Part shown: piece by piece, positions 1-6,038 of the stretch
Numbering within the stretch: position 1 is the stretch's first letter
Layout of the letters: each line of letters begins with the position of its first letter
NCBI GenBank assembly: GCA_007134805.1
Contig: SLKB01000303.1
Span: 1-8,648 of the forward strand
DNA length: 8,648 nucleotides
Source of the DNA: Paracoccaceae bacterium
Lineage (GTDB): Bacteria; Pseudomonadota; Alphaproteobacteria; Rhodobacterales; Rhodobacteraceae
Direction of reading: 5' to 3'
The notes under the pieces: model-generated
Told to the model about the DNA's origin: nothing
Database searches by the model: none
What the model saw: the letters and a program-made list of their open reading frames with translations, nothing else
Program-made: the position numbers and the translations under genes

Positions 1-108
1 GCTGGCGAATGCCATCCCCAGCACGATCAGCGCGAGCACGATGATCTTGTGTCCGATCTGCGACCATAACAGCCGCATGTTGCGTAGTTCCATGTCCAGA
101 TAAGCCAT
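1..108 (-). CDS. Unidentified membrane-anchored protein, N-terminal fragment
   Basis: The first 36 codons of a gene that continues past the left edge. The ATG at 108-106 has a strong Shine-Dalgarno (AGGAGGG, about 113-119) 4-5 nt upstream, which supports both the reading frame and the start. The visible protein begins MAYLDMELRNMRLLWSQIGH and then runs into a hydrophobic stretch at about residues 21-36 (KIIVLALIVLGMAFAS). This suggests a single N-terminal membrane anchor or an uncleaved signal with a short cytoplasmic head. The gene follows ccdA on the same strand with a 136-nt gap, so it may be a separate transcription unit. I do not recognise the family from this fragment, and no catalytic or binding motif is present. 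That it is a real gene is fairly secure; its function is unknown. Confidence 0.65.
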   Translation of the reverse strand, partial: MAYLDMELRNMRLLWSQIGHKIIVLALIVLGMAFAS

Positions 109-244
109 GCGTCCCTCCTGTATCTCGAAGGATAGCGGCGAATCTGACCGAAATGGGACGCGCAGATGGCAAAGACAGGGACGGCGCGCCTGCCTTGCGC
201 GGGGTCCGTGAGGGGCGGGCTCCGTGAGGGGCGGGGTGCAGTGA
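109..244. other. Intergenic gap with a 16-bp tandem duplication
   Basis: This 136-nt stretch lies between the ccdA stop and the start of the next gene. Next to the ccdA end it contains two back-to-back copies of a 16-bp unit (TCCGTGAGGGGCGGG plus one base) at 205-220 and 221-236, differing only in the last base. The remainder should hold the promoter and leader of the left-hand gene, but I found no hexamer pair convincing enough to call. No intrinsic terminator with a T-tract is visible after ccdA. Confidence 0.5.
205..236. repeat. Two-copy 16-bp tandem repeat
   Basis: The 15-base sequence TCCGTGAGGGGCGGG occurs at 205-219 and again at 221-235, giving a period of 16 just beyond the ccdA stop codon. 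The copies are identical over 15 bases. It is most simply a recent slippage duplication in a G-rich spacer; a protein-binding role cannot be judged from two copies. Confidence 0.8.
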
Positions 245-997
245 TCAGCCGATGCGCTGCATCACCGGAAAGGCCTCGAGCAGCCACCAGCTGAACGAGG
301 CGAAGGCGCCGGTGAACAGTGCCACGCCCACGACCAGCAGCAGCACCCCCATGCCCTTCTCGATTCGCGCCATATGCGGCTTGAGGCGGTTCATGATCCC
401 CATCGAGCGCTGCACGAACATTGCCGCCAGCAGGAAGGGCAGCCCCAGCCCCAGCGCATAGACACCCAGCATCATCGTGCCGCGCGTCACGGTCGCATCG
501 GCCGCCGCCATGGTCAGGATCGCACCCAGCACCGGGCCGATGCACGGCGTCCAGCCGAAGGCAAAGGCAAGCCCCAGCACATAGGCGCCAAAGGCCGACC
601 CGCCGCGATCGCCCGCATCGAGCCGCGCCTCGCGCATCAGGAAAGGAATGCGCAGGATGCCCAGGAAATGCACCCCGAAGATGATCACGACCACGCCCGC
701 GATCTGGCCGAACAGCTCCGCATTGCTCAGGAACAGATGCCCCATCGTCGAGGCCGTGAAGCCCAGAAGCAGGAACACGGTCGAGAGCCCCATGAAGAAG
801 AAGAGCGCAGGCAGGATCGCGCGGCGGCTGGCGCGGCCTTCCTCGGTCAGCTCCTGCATCGAGATCCCGCCCATATAGGCCAGATAAGGCGGCACGATCG
901 GCAGCACGCAAGGCGACAGGAAGGACAAGACCCCGCCCGCAAAGGCGATCATCAGCGCCGGCAGGATTGCCGCGTCGAATACGTCAATTCCAAACAT
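245..997 (-). CDS. ccdA: Cytochrome c biogenesis protein CcdA (thiol-disulfide interchange)
   Basis: A 250-residue inner-membrane protein of the CcdA/DsbD-transmembrane family. CcdA passes reducing equivalents from cytoplasmic thioredoxin across the membrane to periplasmic thiol oxidoreductases such as CcmG/CcsX, keeping apocytochrome c haem-binding cysteines reduced. Both hallmark half-motifs are present: LSFLSPCVLPIVPPYL around Cys30 and FAFGWTPCIGPVLGAI around Cys152, which are the redox pair. About six hydrophobic segments can be seen (near residues 12-32, 62-84, 98-118, 138-160, 175-195 and 214-234), the usual number. There is no fused thioredoxin domain, so this is CcdA and not full-length DsbD; the length is typical. 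The ATG at 997-995 has GAGG at 1005-1008, 7 nt upstream. It follows rne on the same strand after 176 nt and its redox partner is not in the window. The family assignment is secure; the exact client protein is inferred. Confidence 0.95.
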   Translation of the reverse strand: MFGIDVFDAAILPALMIAFAGGVLSFLSPCVLPIVPPYLAYMGGISMQELTEEGRASRRAILPALFFFMGLSTVFLLLGFTASTMGHLFLSNAELFGQIAGVVVIIFGVHFLGILRIPFLMREARLDAGDRGGSAFGAYVLGLAFAFGWTPCIGPVLGAILTMAAADATVTRGTMMLGVYALGLGLPFLLAAMFVQRSMGIMNRLKPHMARIEKGMGVLLLVVGVALFTGAFASFSWWLLEAFPVMQRIG

Positions 998-1131
998 TCA
1001 CCCGCCTCTTGCAGACCTCTCGTGCGGTCGCACGGATCCTGATGCGTCACGCCCTAGCACGGATCACTACCGCATTCAGTGCCGTTTTGCGCGGGTCCCT
1101 GTCACTTTCGCGTGCCGTGCAACATCGTGTC
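998..1131 (-). promoter_or_regulatory. ccdA upstream region with 9-bp direct repeat and small palindrome
   Basis: The leader and probable promoter region of ccdA, read on the minus strand. The sequence GATCCGTGC (minus strand) appears twice, at plus positions 1030-1038 and 1057-1065, 27 bp apart. A perfect 6-bp inverted repeat with a 2-nt loop, CGTGCGGTCGCACG, sits at 1021-1034 and overlaps the first copy. The arrangement could be an operator or a short RNA hairpin in the leader. I could not choose a convincing -35/-10 pair, so the promoter itself is not placed. Confidence 0.3.
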
Positions 1132-1153
1132 GCAGGGGCGCGCACGCCCCTGC
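1132..1153 (-). terminator. 9-bp GC hairpin downstream of rne (terminator or mRNA 3' stabiliser)
   Basis: GCAGGGGCG at 1132-1140 pairs perfectly with CGCCCCTGC at 1145-1153 across a 4-nt loop, starting about 20 nt beyond the rne stop codon. No T-run follows in the direction of rne transcription, so it is not a textbook intrinsic terminator. It may act with Rho or protect the rne mRNA 3' end. A second copy of the right arm (CACGCCCCTGCC at 1143-1154 and again at 1159-1170) offers an alternative pairing. The position makes an rne 3' structure likely; actual termination is unproven. Confidence 0.45.
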
Positions 1154-1173
1154 CGGATCACGCCCCTGCCAGG

Positions 1174-4086
1174 TCAGCTGCGCAGCGACCACCAGCCCCG
1201 CCGCTTGGGCCTGCCTTCATCCTCGGCCGGGGCCGCGGGGTCCTGCGCGGCCGGTTCCAGTTCAGGCTCCGGCTCCGGCGCAGGTTCAGGCTCCGGCGCA
1301 GCTTCAGGCTCTGCAGCCTCGGTCGTGTCCGCCTCAGGCTCCGGCACCGCCGGCGGTGCTGAATCCCCGTCGGGCGCCTCGGGCGCAATCCGAGGGCCCG
1401 GATCGGGCACCTGCGCAACCTCGGCTTCCCGGGCGGGTTCGACCTCGGCTTCGGGCACAGCTTCGGGTGCGACGGCCGGTGCGGCCTCTGGCGTCGTCTC
1501 GGCGGGCGCAGGTGCCTCGGCCTCGGGCGTCTCGGCCCCAGGCACATCGACATCGGGTGCCTCGACTTCGGGCGCCGGGGCCTCGGCGGCTTTGGGCTTG
1601 CGCCGCGTGCGCTTGGGCTTGGCGGGCTTGGCCTCGGCCTCGGCGACGGGTTCGGCGTCAGCCGCAGCCGCCGCATCATCGGCGACAAGCGCGGGCGCTT
1701 CGGCCGTGCTCTCGGGCTCGGGCGCCTTGCGCCCCTTGCCGCGCCGGCCGCGCCGTGGCTTGGCCGCGGCCTCGTCCTCGTCGCTTGCCGTATCCTCGGC
1801 ACTGGCCGCGGCAGCAGCAGGCGCCTCGGCCCAGTCGTCGCCCTGATCGCTGCCCTGATCACCGTTCTGATCGCCGTTCTGATCCTTCCCGCGCCCCCGC
1901 CGCCGCCGGCGGCGGCGCTTCTTGCGCGGCTGATCGTCGGCCTCTTCCTCTGGCGCCGACGCGGCCGCCGCGGGCTGCACCGCGTCCTCGACCTCCTCGA
2001 CCTCGTCCTCCTCCTCCTCCTCGATCTCGGGCATGAAGGACGCATCAAGCGAGACAACCGCCGCCGGCGGTGTTGCCACACGTGTCGCGGTCTTGAACTT
2101 CTCGATCGTGAAATCCGGGCTCACCATCGCCGGGTCGACTTCCAGCCGGACCGCCATGCCATAGCGCGCCTCGATCTGCGCGATATGTTCACGCTTGAAA
2201 TTGAACAGGAAATTCACCGCCCCCGCCGGCGCGCGCACCAGCACCTCGGCCGATTTGCCGCGCGTGCCTTCTTCCTCGATCTGGCGCAGGATACTCAGCC
2301 CCATCGAATCGTCCGACCGGATCAGCCCGGTGCCGTGGCAATGCGGGCAGGGCTGGGTTGTCGCCTCCAGCATCCCCGGCCGCAGCCGCTGGCGCGACAT
2401 CTCCAGAAGCCCGAAGCCCGAGATCCGCCCCACCTGAATCCGCGCGCGGTCGGATTTCAGCTTGTCCTTGAGCATCTTCTCGACCGCGGCATTGTTGCGC
2501 CGCTCTTCCATGTCGATGAAATCGATCACGATCAGCCCCGCGAGGTCGCGCAGCCGCAATTGCCGCGCGATCTCCTCGGCCGCCTCGAGATTGGTCTTGA
2601 GCGCGGTTTCCTCGATCGAGCCCTCGCGCGTCGCCCGGCCAGAGTTGATGTCGATCGCCACCAGCGCCTCGGTCACCCCGATGACGATATACCCGCCCGA
2701 GGGCAGCTGCACTGTCGGGTTGAACATGCCCGACAGGTAGCTTTCCACCTGATAGCGCGCGAACAGCGGCAACGGGTCGGCGTAAAGCTTCACGTTCTTG
2801 GCGTGGGACGGCATGATCATCTTCATGAAATCCTTGGCCACGCGGTAGCCATGCTCGCCCTCGACCAGCACTTCCTCGATCGACTTGCTGTAGAGATCGC
2901 GGATCGTGCGCTTGATCAGGTTGCCTTCCTCGTAGATCGGCGTCGGCGCGATGGATTTGAGCGTCAGATCGCGGATCTGCTCCCACAGGCGCAGCAGATA
3001 CTCGTAATCGCGCTTGATCTCGGCGCGGGTGCGGTTGGCGCCGGCCGTGCGGATGATCAGCCCGGCGCCCTCGGGCACCTTGATCTCGGACGCGATCGCC
3101 TTGAGCTTCTGGCGGTCGGCGGCATTGGTGATCTTGCGGCTGATCCCGCCACCGCGCGCCGTGTTGGGCATCAGCACGCAGTAGCGCCCCGCAAGGCTCA
3201 GATAGGTCGTCAGCGCCGCACCCTTGTTGCCGCGCTCTTCCTTGACCACCTGGACCAGCATGATCTGGCGCACCTTGACCACTTCCTGGATCTTGTAGTG
3301 GCGCGGCCGCGGCTTGCGGCGCGGGCGCATCTCCTCGGACGGATCCCCGTCTGACACCGCCTCGATCCGGTCATCGATCTCGGTCGCATGATCGGCGGCG
3401 CGATAAGGCTCCTCGGGCTCGTCGATCCGGGGTGCGCGCGCGTCAGCAGCGGCGGCGGCGGTAGCGGCGTCGCGGGCCGTCTCGGGCTCTTGCCCGGACT
3501 GGGGCGCGGGTGCAGTCTCGGCGCTGTCGAGCGGGCCGGGCGCGGCCGTCTCGGACGTCGCGCCTGCCTCCGCCTCATCCGCCTCGCCCAGATCGATGAT
3601 GTCCATGCCGGCAATCGCCTGGCTCTCGATCTGATCCTCCGAGACCGCGCGCTCGGCCTTGGCGGCAGGCTTGCGCCGGCTGGACGAGCGGCGCACCTTC
3701 TTCTCACCCTTGCCGGGCTTGGCATCCGCCTCGGCCGCACTCTTGCTGGCGCCGCCCTTCTCGCCTCCGTTCGCCTCATCCTCGTCGGCCGCGCGCGCGA
3801 ACACGCGCTCCTCCTCGAGCAGGGCGGCACGGTCCGCAGCCGGGATCTGGTAGTAATCGGGATGAATCTCGTTGAAGGCGAGAAAGCCGTGCCGGTTGCC
3901 GCCATAATCGACAAAGGCCGCCTGCAGCGACGGCTCGACCCGTGTTACCTTTGCGAGATAGATATTGCCGGCCAGTTGGCGCCGGCTTGCCGTCTCGAAG
4001 TCGAATTCCTCGACCTTGTTTCCGTCGACCACGACCACGCGGGTTTCCTCCGCGTGGGTGGCATCGATAAGCATTTTCTGTGACAT
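1174..4086 (-). CDS. rne: Ribonuclease E, degradosome scaffold endonuclease
   Basis: A 970-residue RNase E/G-family enzyme that cuts single-stranded AU-rich RNA, initiating mRNA decay and rRNA/tRNA maturation, and scaffolds the degradosome. The N-terminal half holds the catalytic core. An S1 domain begins at about residue 36 (QLAGNIYLAKVTRVEPSLQA). It is split by an insertion at about 95-255, rich in Glu, Ala, Asp and Lys, and resumes at HYKIQEVVKVRQIMLVQVVK. Mg-binding Asp479 (VAIDINSGRAT) and Asp522 (GLIVIDFIDM) are 43 residues apart, as in E. coli (D303/D346). The Zn-link Cys580 and Cys583 (CPHCHGTG) also keep E. coli spacing. Residues from about 670 to the end are low complexity, with alternating acidic blocks and Arg/Lys blocks (RKKRRRRRRRGRGK at 721-734), ending KRRGWWSLRS, a likely PNPase-binding GWW motif. 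The start MSQKMLIDATHAEETRVVVV matches the family; an in-frame ATG 22 codons upstream adds non-conserved sequence. The Shine-Dalgarno is weak (GGAT at 4091-4094). Confidence 0.97.
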   Translation of the reverse strand: MSQKMLIDATHAEETRVVVVDGNKVEEFDFETASRRQLAGNIYLAKVTRVEPSLQAAFVDYGGNRHGFLAFNEIHPDYYQIPAADRAALLEEERVFARAADEDEANGGEKGGASKSAAEADAKPGKGEKKVRRSSSRRKPAAKAERAVSEDQIESQAIAGMDIIDLGEADEAEAGATSETAAPGPLDSAETAPAPQSGQEPETARDAATAAAAADARAPRIDEPEEPYRAADHATEIDDRIEAVSDGDPSEEMRPRRKPRPRHYKIQEVVKVRQIMLVQVVKEERGNKGAALTTYLSLAGRYCVLMPNTARGGGISRKITNAADRQKLKAIASEIKVPEGAGLIIRTAGANRTRAEIKRDYEYLLRLWEQIRDLTLKSIAPTPIYEEGNLIKRTIRDLYSKSIEEVLVEGEHGYRVAKDFMKMIMPSHAKNVKLYADPLPLFARYQVESYLSGMFNPTVQLPSGGYIVIGVTEALVAIDINSGRATREGSIEETALKTNLEAAEEIARQLRLRDLAGLIVIDFIDMEERRNNAAVEKMLKDKLKSDRARIQVGRISGFGLLEMSRQRLRPGMLEATTQPCPHCHGTGLIRSDDSMGLSILRQIEEEGTRGKSAEVLVRAPAGAVNFLFNFKREHIAQIEARYGMAVRLEVDPAMVSPDFTIEKFKTATRVATPPAAVVSLDASFMPEIEEEEEDEVEEVEDAVQPAAAASAPEEEADDQPRKKRRRRRRRGRGKDQNGDQNGDQGSDQGDDWAEAPAAAAASAEDTASDEDEAAAKPRRGRRGKGRKAPEPESTAEAPALVADDAAAAADAEPVAEAEAKPAKPKRTRRKPKAAEAPAPEVEAPDVDVPGAETPEAEAPAPAETTPEAAPAVAPEAVPEAEVEPAREAEVAQVPDPGPRIAPEAPDGDSAPPAVPEPEADTTEAAEPEAAPEPEPAPEPEPELEPAAQDPAAPAEDEGRPKRRGWWSLRS
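1177..1209 (-). other. RNase E C-terminal GWW peptide, probable PNPase-binding microdomain
   Basis: The last 11 codons of rne encode PKRRGWWSLRS. In Caulobacter crescentus a C-terminal RNase E peptide with an RRGWW core docks on polynucleotide phosphorylase, and this tail has the same core in the same terminal position after a long disordered region. The motif is seen directly; PNPase binding here is inferred from that family knowledge. Confidence 0.6.
1837..1884 (-). repeat. In-gene repeat encoding Gln-Asn-Gly-Asp units in RNase E
   Basis: Within the disordered C-terminal half of rne, a short 12-bp-period repeat encodes QNGDQNGDQGSDQGD (about residues 736-750) between an Arg block and an acidic block. 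The DNA shows repeated CTGATC-containing units. It is a likely site of length variation between strains and a flexible linker with no evident enzymatic role. Confidence 0.6.
3322..3804 (-). other. Low-complexity insertion splitting the RNase E S1 domain
   Basis: Codons of about residues 95-255 of rne encode a charged, Ala-rich, probably disordered segment between the two halves of the S1 RNA-binding fold. It contains a basic patch (KGEKKVRRSSSRRKPAAKAE, about 127-146), a hydrophobic-acidic patch (AIAGMDIIDLGEADEAEA, about 157-174), an acidic/Ala stretch, and a second basic patch (RPRRKPRPRHYK) just before the fold resumes. The catalytic Asp479 lies 176 residues later than its E. coli counterpart, which sets the size of the insertion. 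Comparable insertions occur in other alphaproteobacterial RNase E proteins; the function is unclear. Confidence 0.7.
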
Positions 4087-4480
4087 GAAGATCCAATGCG
4101 CGCAGACAAGCCAGCCTGCCAGGCCGTGCGCAAGGGCTGGGCCCTGCGCCATCCTGCACGCGCGGCTGCGCGGCTTTTCCGGGAGGATGACAGAAGCAGG
4201 TCGCGCGACCCTCCGCGCTCGCCCTGCGCGAGAGGGGCCCTCGGGGCGATCCTCATGCAGGGGCGCGTCACGTCGCGGTCGGTGCCTGTCATCGCGTTTC
4301 CTTGACGCTGCCTGCGCAGCGCGTGAGTTGCACCCGCCCTGTCATTCGAGCCAGGCAGGCAAAGTGTGCCTTGCGGCGATCCATCTGCCAGGGCGACACG
4401 GGCCATGTGACACCGGTCAGCCAGGGCAGCGAAATCCGTTCAGGGGCCCGGGGACAGACTGTCGGCGGACACACCCTTAC
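4087..4480 (-). promoter_or_regulatory. Long structured rne 5' leader (inferred)
   Basis: If the promoter at 4487-4516 is used, rne has a leader of about 394 nt with no convincing gene in it. Short perfect stems are visible: CGCTGC/GCAGCG at 4306-4311 and 4316-4321 (4-nt loop), CTCGC/GCGAG at 4218-4222 and 4228-4232 (5-nt loop), and CCAGCC/GGCTGG at 4111-4116 and 4135-4140, close to the weak ribosome site. In E. coli, rne autoregulates through its 361-nt leader, where RNase E senses a leader hairpin and degrades its own mRNA. A leader of similar length here suggests the same kind of control, but the transcript boundaries are inferred. Confidence 0.45.
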
Positions 4481-4486
4481 GCGTGC

Positions 4487-4516
4487 ATCATAGAGGCGAT
4501 CGGCGGCAAAAGACAA
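4487..4516 (-). promoter_or_regulatory. Sigma70-type promoter for rne
   Basis: Read on the minus strand, TTGTCT (plus 4511-4516) and TATGAT (plus 4487-4492) are separated by 18 nt. Each hexamer matches the TTGACA/TATAAT consensus at five or nearly five positions, which stands out in this GC-rich background. Transcription would start near 4480. It is the best promoter-like match in the rne upstream gap. Confidence 0.55.
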
Positions 4517-4570
4517 TGCCCCATTTTCACCCGCGCCCTGCACGCCCGCGGCACTGTCCGAAAATGAGGC

Positions 4571-4619
4571 ACCACGCCCGCGTGGCGGGAACCGCCACGC
4601 AGCGCCCGCGAGGCGTGCC
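4571..4619 (-). terminator. Nested hairpin downstream of dctD, probable terminator
   Basis: A perfect 9-bp stem (4580-4588 with 4592-4600, 3-nt loop) is enclosed by a further 6-bp pairing (CACGCC 4573-4578 with GGCGTG 4612-4617). Read in the direction of dctD transcription it is followed, after a few bases, by TTTT at 4561-4564. It lies about 70-110 nt beyond the dctD stop and upstream of the rne promoter, so it is well placed to insulate the two units. The T-tract is short and offset, so termination could be partial. A run of nine C (4645-4653) lies between the stop and the hairpin. Confidence 0.5.
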
Positions 4620-4685
4620 AGCGGCACCCCGAGCGGGCGCTCCTCCCCCCCCCGCGCGCTCCGCGCCCGCCGTGCCCCTGCGCGC

Positions 4686-6017
4686 TCAGACGTAATCCGA
4701 GCGCACCAGCCCGTATTTGGCCATCTTCTCGTTGAGCGTGCGCCGCGGCAGGCACAGCTCTTCCATCACTGCCGTGATCGAGCCCTTGTGCCGGCGCATC
4801 GTGTTGTCGATGAGCATCCGCTCGAAGGCTTCCACATGTTCCTTCAGCGGCTTGCCCTCGGTCGTCACCGCCTCGCCCGTGGCCTCGTTATCGGCCATGA
4901 TCAGCCACATCAGCGCCGTCTCGTCGCGCCGGCTCTGCAGCACGGCGCGCTCGGCGATATTGACCAGCTGGCGCACATTGCCCGGCCAGGGCGCCTGCAA
5001 CAGCTGTGCCGCGTCCGAGACCGAAACCTCGGGCACCGCGCAGCCGTATTCATCGGCGAACTGCTCCAGATAGGAGGCGAACAGCGCCAGGATATCCTCG
5101 CCACGCATCCGCAGCGGCGGCAGGGCGATCTTGTGCGCGCTCAACCGGTAGTAGAGATCGGGGCGCAGCACATCCTCGAGCGCGCTGTCGGGCCGATGCG
5201 TGTTGCGCACCGCGATCAGCCGCGTCTCGGGCGGGGTGCCCAGCTCGCCGATCAGCCCCATCAGCCGGCCCTGCATCGCCTCGGTCAGCTGCTCGACATC
5301 CTCGATGATCAGCGTGCCCCCGCGCGCCTCTTCCACAAGCGGCTTGCCCAGCCCCTCCTCCGCCGGCCCGAACAGCCGCAGCGCAAAAGCGTCGTCCGAG
5401 AGCCCCGCCACACTGAACGAGACCAGCTTGCGCGCCGCCCGCGGCCCCACGGCATGCAGCGCATGCGCCACCAGCGTCTTGCCCGTGCCCGTCTCGCCAT
5501 CGATCAGCACATGCCCGTCGGCCTGCCCGATATCGAGGATATCCTCGCGCAGCCGCTGCATCACCTCGGACGCGCCCACCAGACGGCGCATGACCGTGGT
5601 GCCATCGCCCAGTTCCTGCCGCAGCGCCCGCGCCTCGAGCGCGAGCGTGCGCTTCTTCGCAGCCTTCTCGGCCAGCGCCATCATCTGCTCGGGATCGAAG
5701 GGTTTTTCAAGGAAATCGAACGCGCCCAGCCGCATCGCCTCGACGGCGATCGGCACATCGCCATGGCCCGTGATCATGATCACCGGGATCGAACTGTCCA
5801 GCGCCACGAGCCGCTTCAGAAGCGTCATCCCGTCGATATTCGGCATGCGGATATCAGTGATCACCACGCCCGGGAAATCCGCGCCGATCGCGGCAAGCGC
5901 TTCCTGGCCGTCGGCATAGGTCTCGGTCGCAAATCCCGACAGCGCCAGCCACTGGCTGATCGACTGGCGCATGTCATGCTCATCATCGACAATCGCAACG
6001 CGCATGTGACGGCTCAT
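4686..6017 (-). CDS. dctD: DctD-like response regulator with AAA+ domain lacking GAFTGA
   Basis: A 443-residue NtrC-family response regulator, the probable partner of the adjacent DctB-like kinase. The receiver domain (about 5-120) has Asp11/Asp12, phospho-acceptor Asp55 (VVITDIRMP), Thr83 and Lys105. The AAA+ domain (about 145-365) has Walker A GETGTGKT (174-181), the arginine-finger region LRPDLYYRL (284-292) and the PWPGNVRQL segment (343-351). The C-terminal Fis-type helix-turn-helix spans about 395-438 (GSITAVMEELCLPRRTL). Two features are abnormal. The GAFTGA sigma54-contact loop is absent, with LFGPAEEGLGKPLVEEARGGTL (split here by position: 215-236) in its place and about six residues fewer than usual. 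Walker B reads LIIED, not LFLDE. It may therefore act with sigma70, as Rhodobacter capsulatus NtrC does, or bind DNA passively. The start MSRHMRVAIVDDE was chosen because GAGGAG lies 6 nt upstream; an ATG 13 codons earlier lacks this. The dct name rests on overall resemblance; no dicarboxylate transporter is in the window. Confidence 0.85.
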   Translation of the reverse strand: MSRHMRVAIVDDEHDMRQSISQWLALSGFATETYADGQEALAAIGADFPGVVITDIRMPNIDGMTLLKRLVALDSSIPVIMITGHGDVPIAVEAMRLGAFDFLEKPFDPEQMMALAEKAAKKRTLALEARALRQELGDGTTVMRRLVGASEVMQRLREDILDIGQADGHVLIDGETGTGKTLVAHALHAVGPRAARKLVSFSVAGLSDDAFALRLFGPAEEGLGKPLVEEARGGTLIIEDVEQLTEAMQGRLMGLIGELGTPPETRLIAVRNTHRPDSALEDVLRPDLYYRLSAHKIALPPLRMRGEDILALFASYLEQFADEYGCAVPEVSVSDAAQLLQAPWPGNVRQLVNIAERAVLQSRRDETALMWLIMADNEATGEAVTTEGKPLKEHVEAFERMLIDNTMRRHKGSITAVMEELCLPRRTLNEKMAKYGLVRSDYV

Positions 6018-6023
6018 GTCCTG

Positions 6024-6029
6024 CTCCTC
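6024..6029 (-). promoter_or_regulatory. Ribosome binding site that fixes the dctD start
   Basis: Minus-strand GAGGAG lies 6 nt upstream of the ATG at 6017-6015. It favours this start over the upstream in-frame ATG at 6056, which would place this ribosome site inside the coding sequence, and over the ATG four codons further in (6005). Confidence 0.75.
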
Positions 6030-6038
6030 ATGGCAGCA

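Noticed and set aside
109..200. Possible promoter for the left-edge gene (TATCCT near 130)
   Set aside because: TATCCT is a fair -10 match, but no acceptable -35 lies at 16-18 nt, so it was not called.
27..911. Minus-strand open frame across ccdA and the left-edge gene
   Set aside because: It is a shadow frame of ccdA; its translation loses all the CcdA motifs and is Arg/Gly-rich.
1250..1330. Tandem-looking CAGGCTCCGG repeats mistaken for a non-coding repeat array
   Set aside because: They are in-frame codons for the Pro-Glu-Pro-Glu tract of the RNase E tail, so they are coding low complexity and not a separate element.
1158..2081. A long open frame on the minus strand overlapping the rne tail in another frame
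   Set aside because: It is an Arg/Pro-rich shadow of the Ala/Glu/Pro repeats in the RNase E tail, with no independent ribosome site or motif.
2185..3354. A 389-codon plus-strand open frame within rne
   Set aside because: It is antisense to the catalytic core of RNase E, with a compositionally biased product and no recognisable domain.
4087..4152. Upstream in-frame start giving RNase E 22 extra residues
   Set aside because: The extension (MAQGPALAHGLAGWLVCAHW...) does not resemble the conserved RNase E start MSQKMLIDATHAEETR, and a structured leader explains the region better.
3945..4292. Leader ORF starting at 4292 (MTGTDRDVTR...) with AAGGAAA upstream, overlapping the rne start out of frame
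   Set aside because: It has a plausible ribosome site, but the product is Arg/Ser-rich, runs deep into rne in a shadow frame and resembles no family. It could at most be a regulatory upstream ORF, which cannot be supported from sequence alone.
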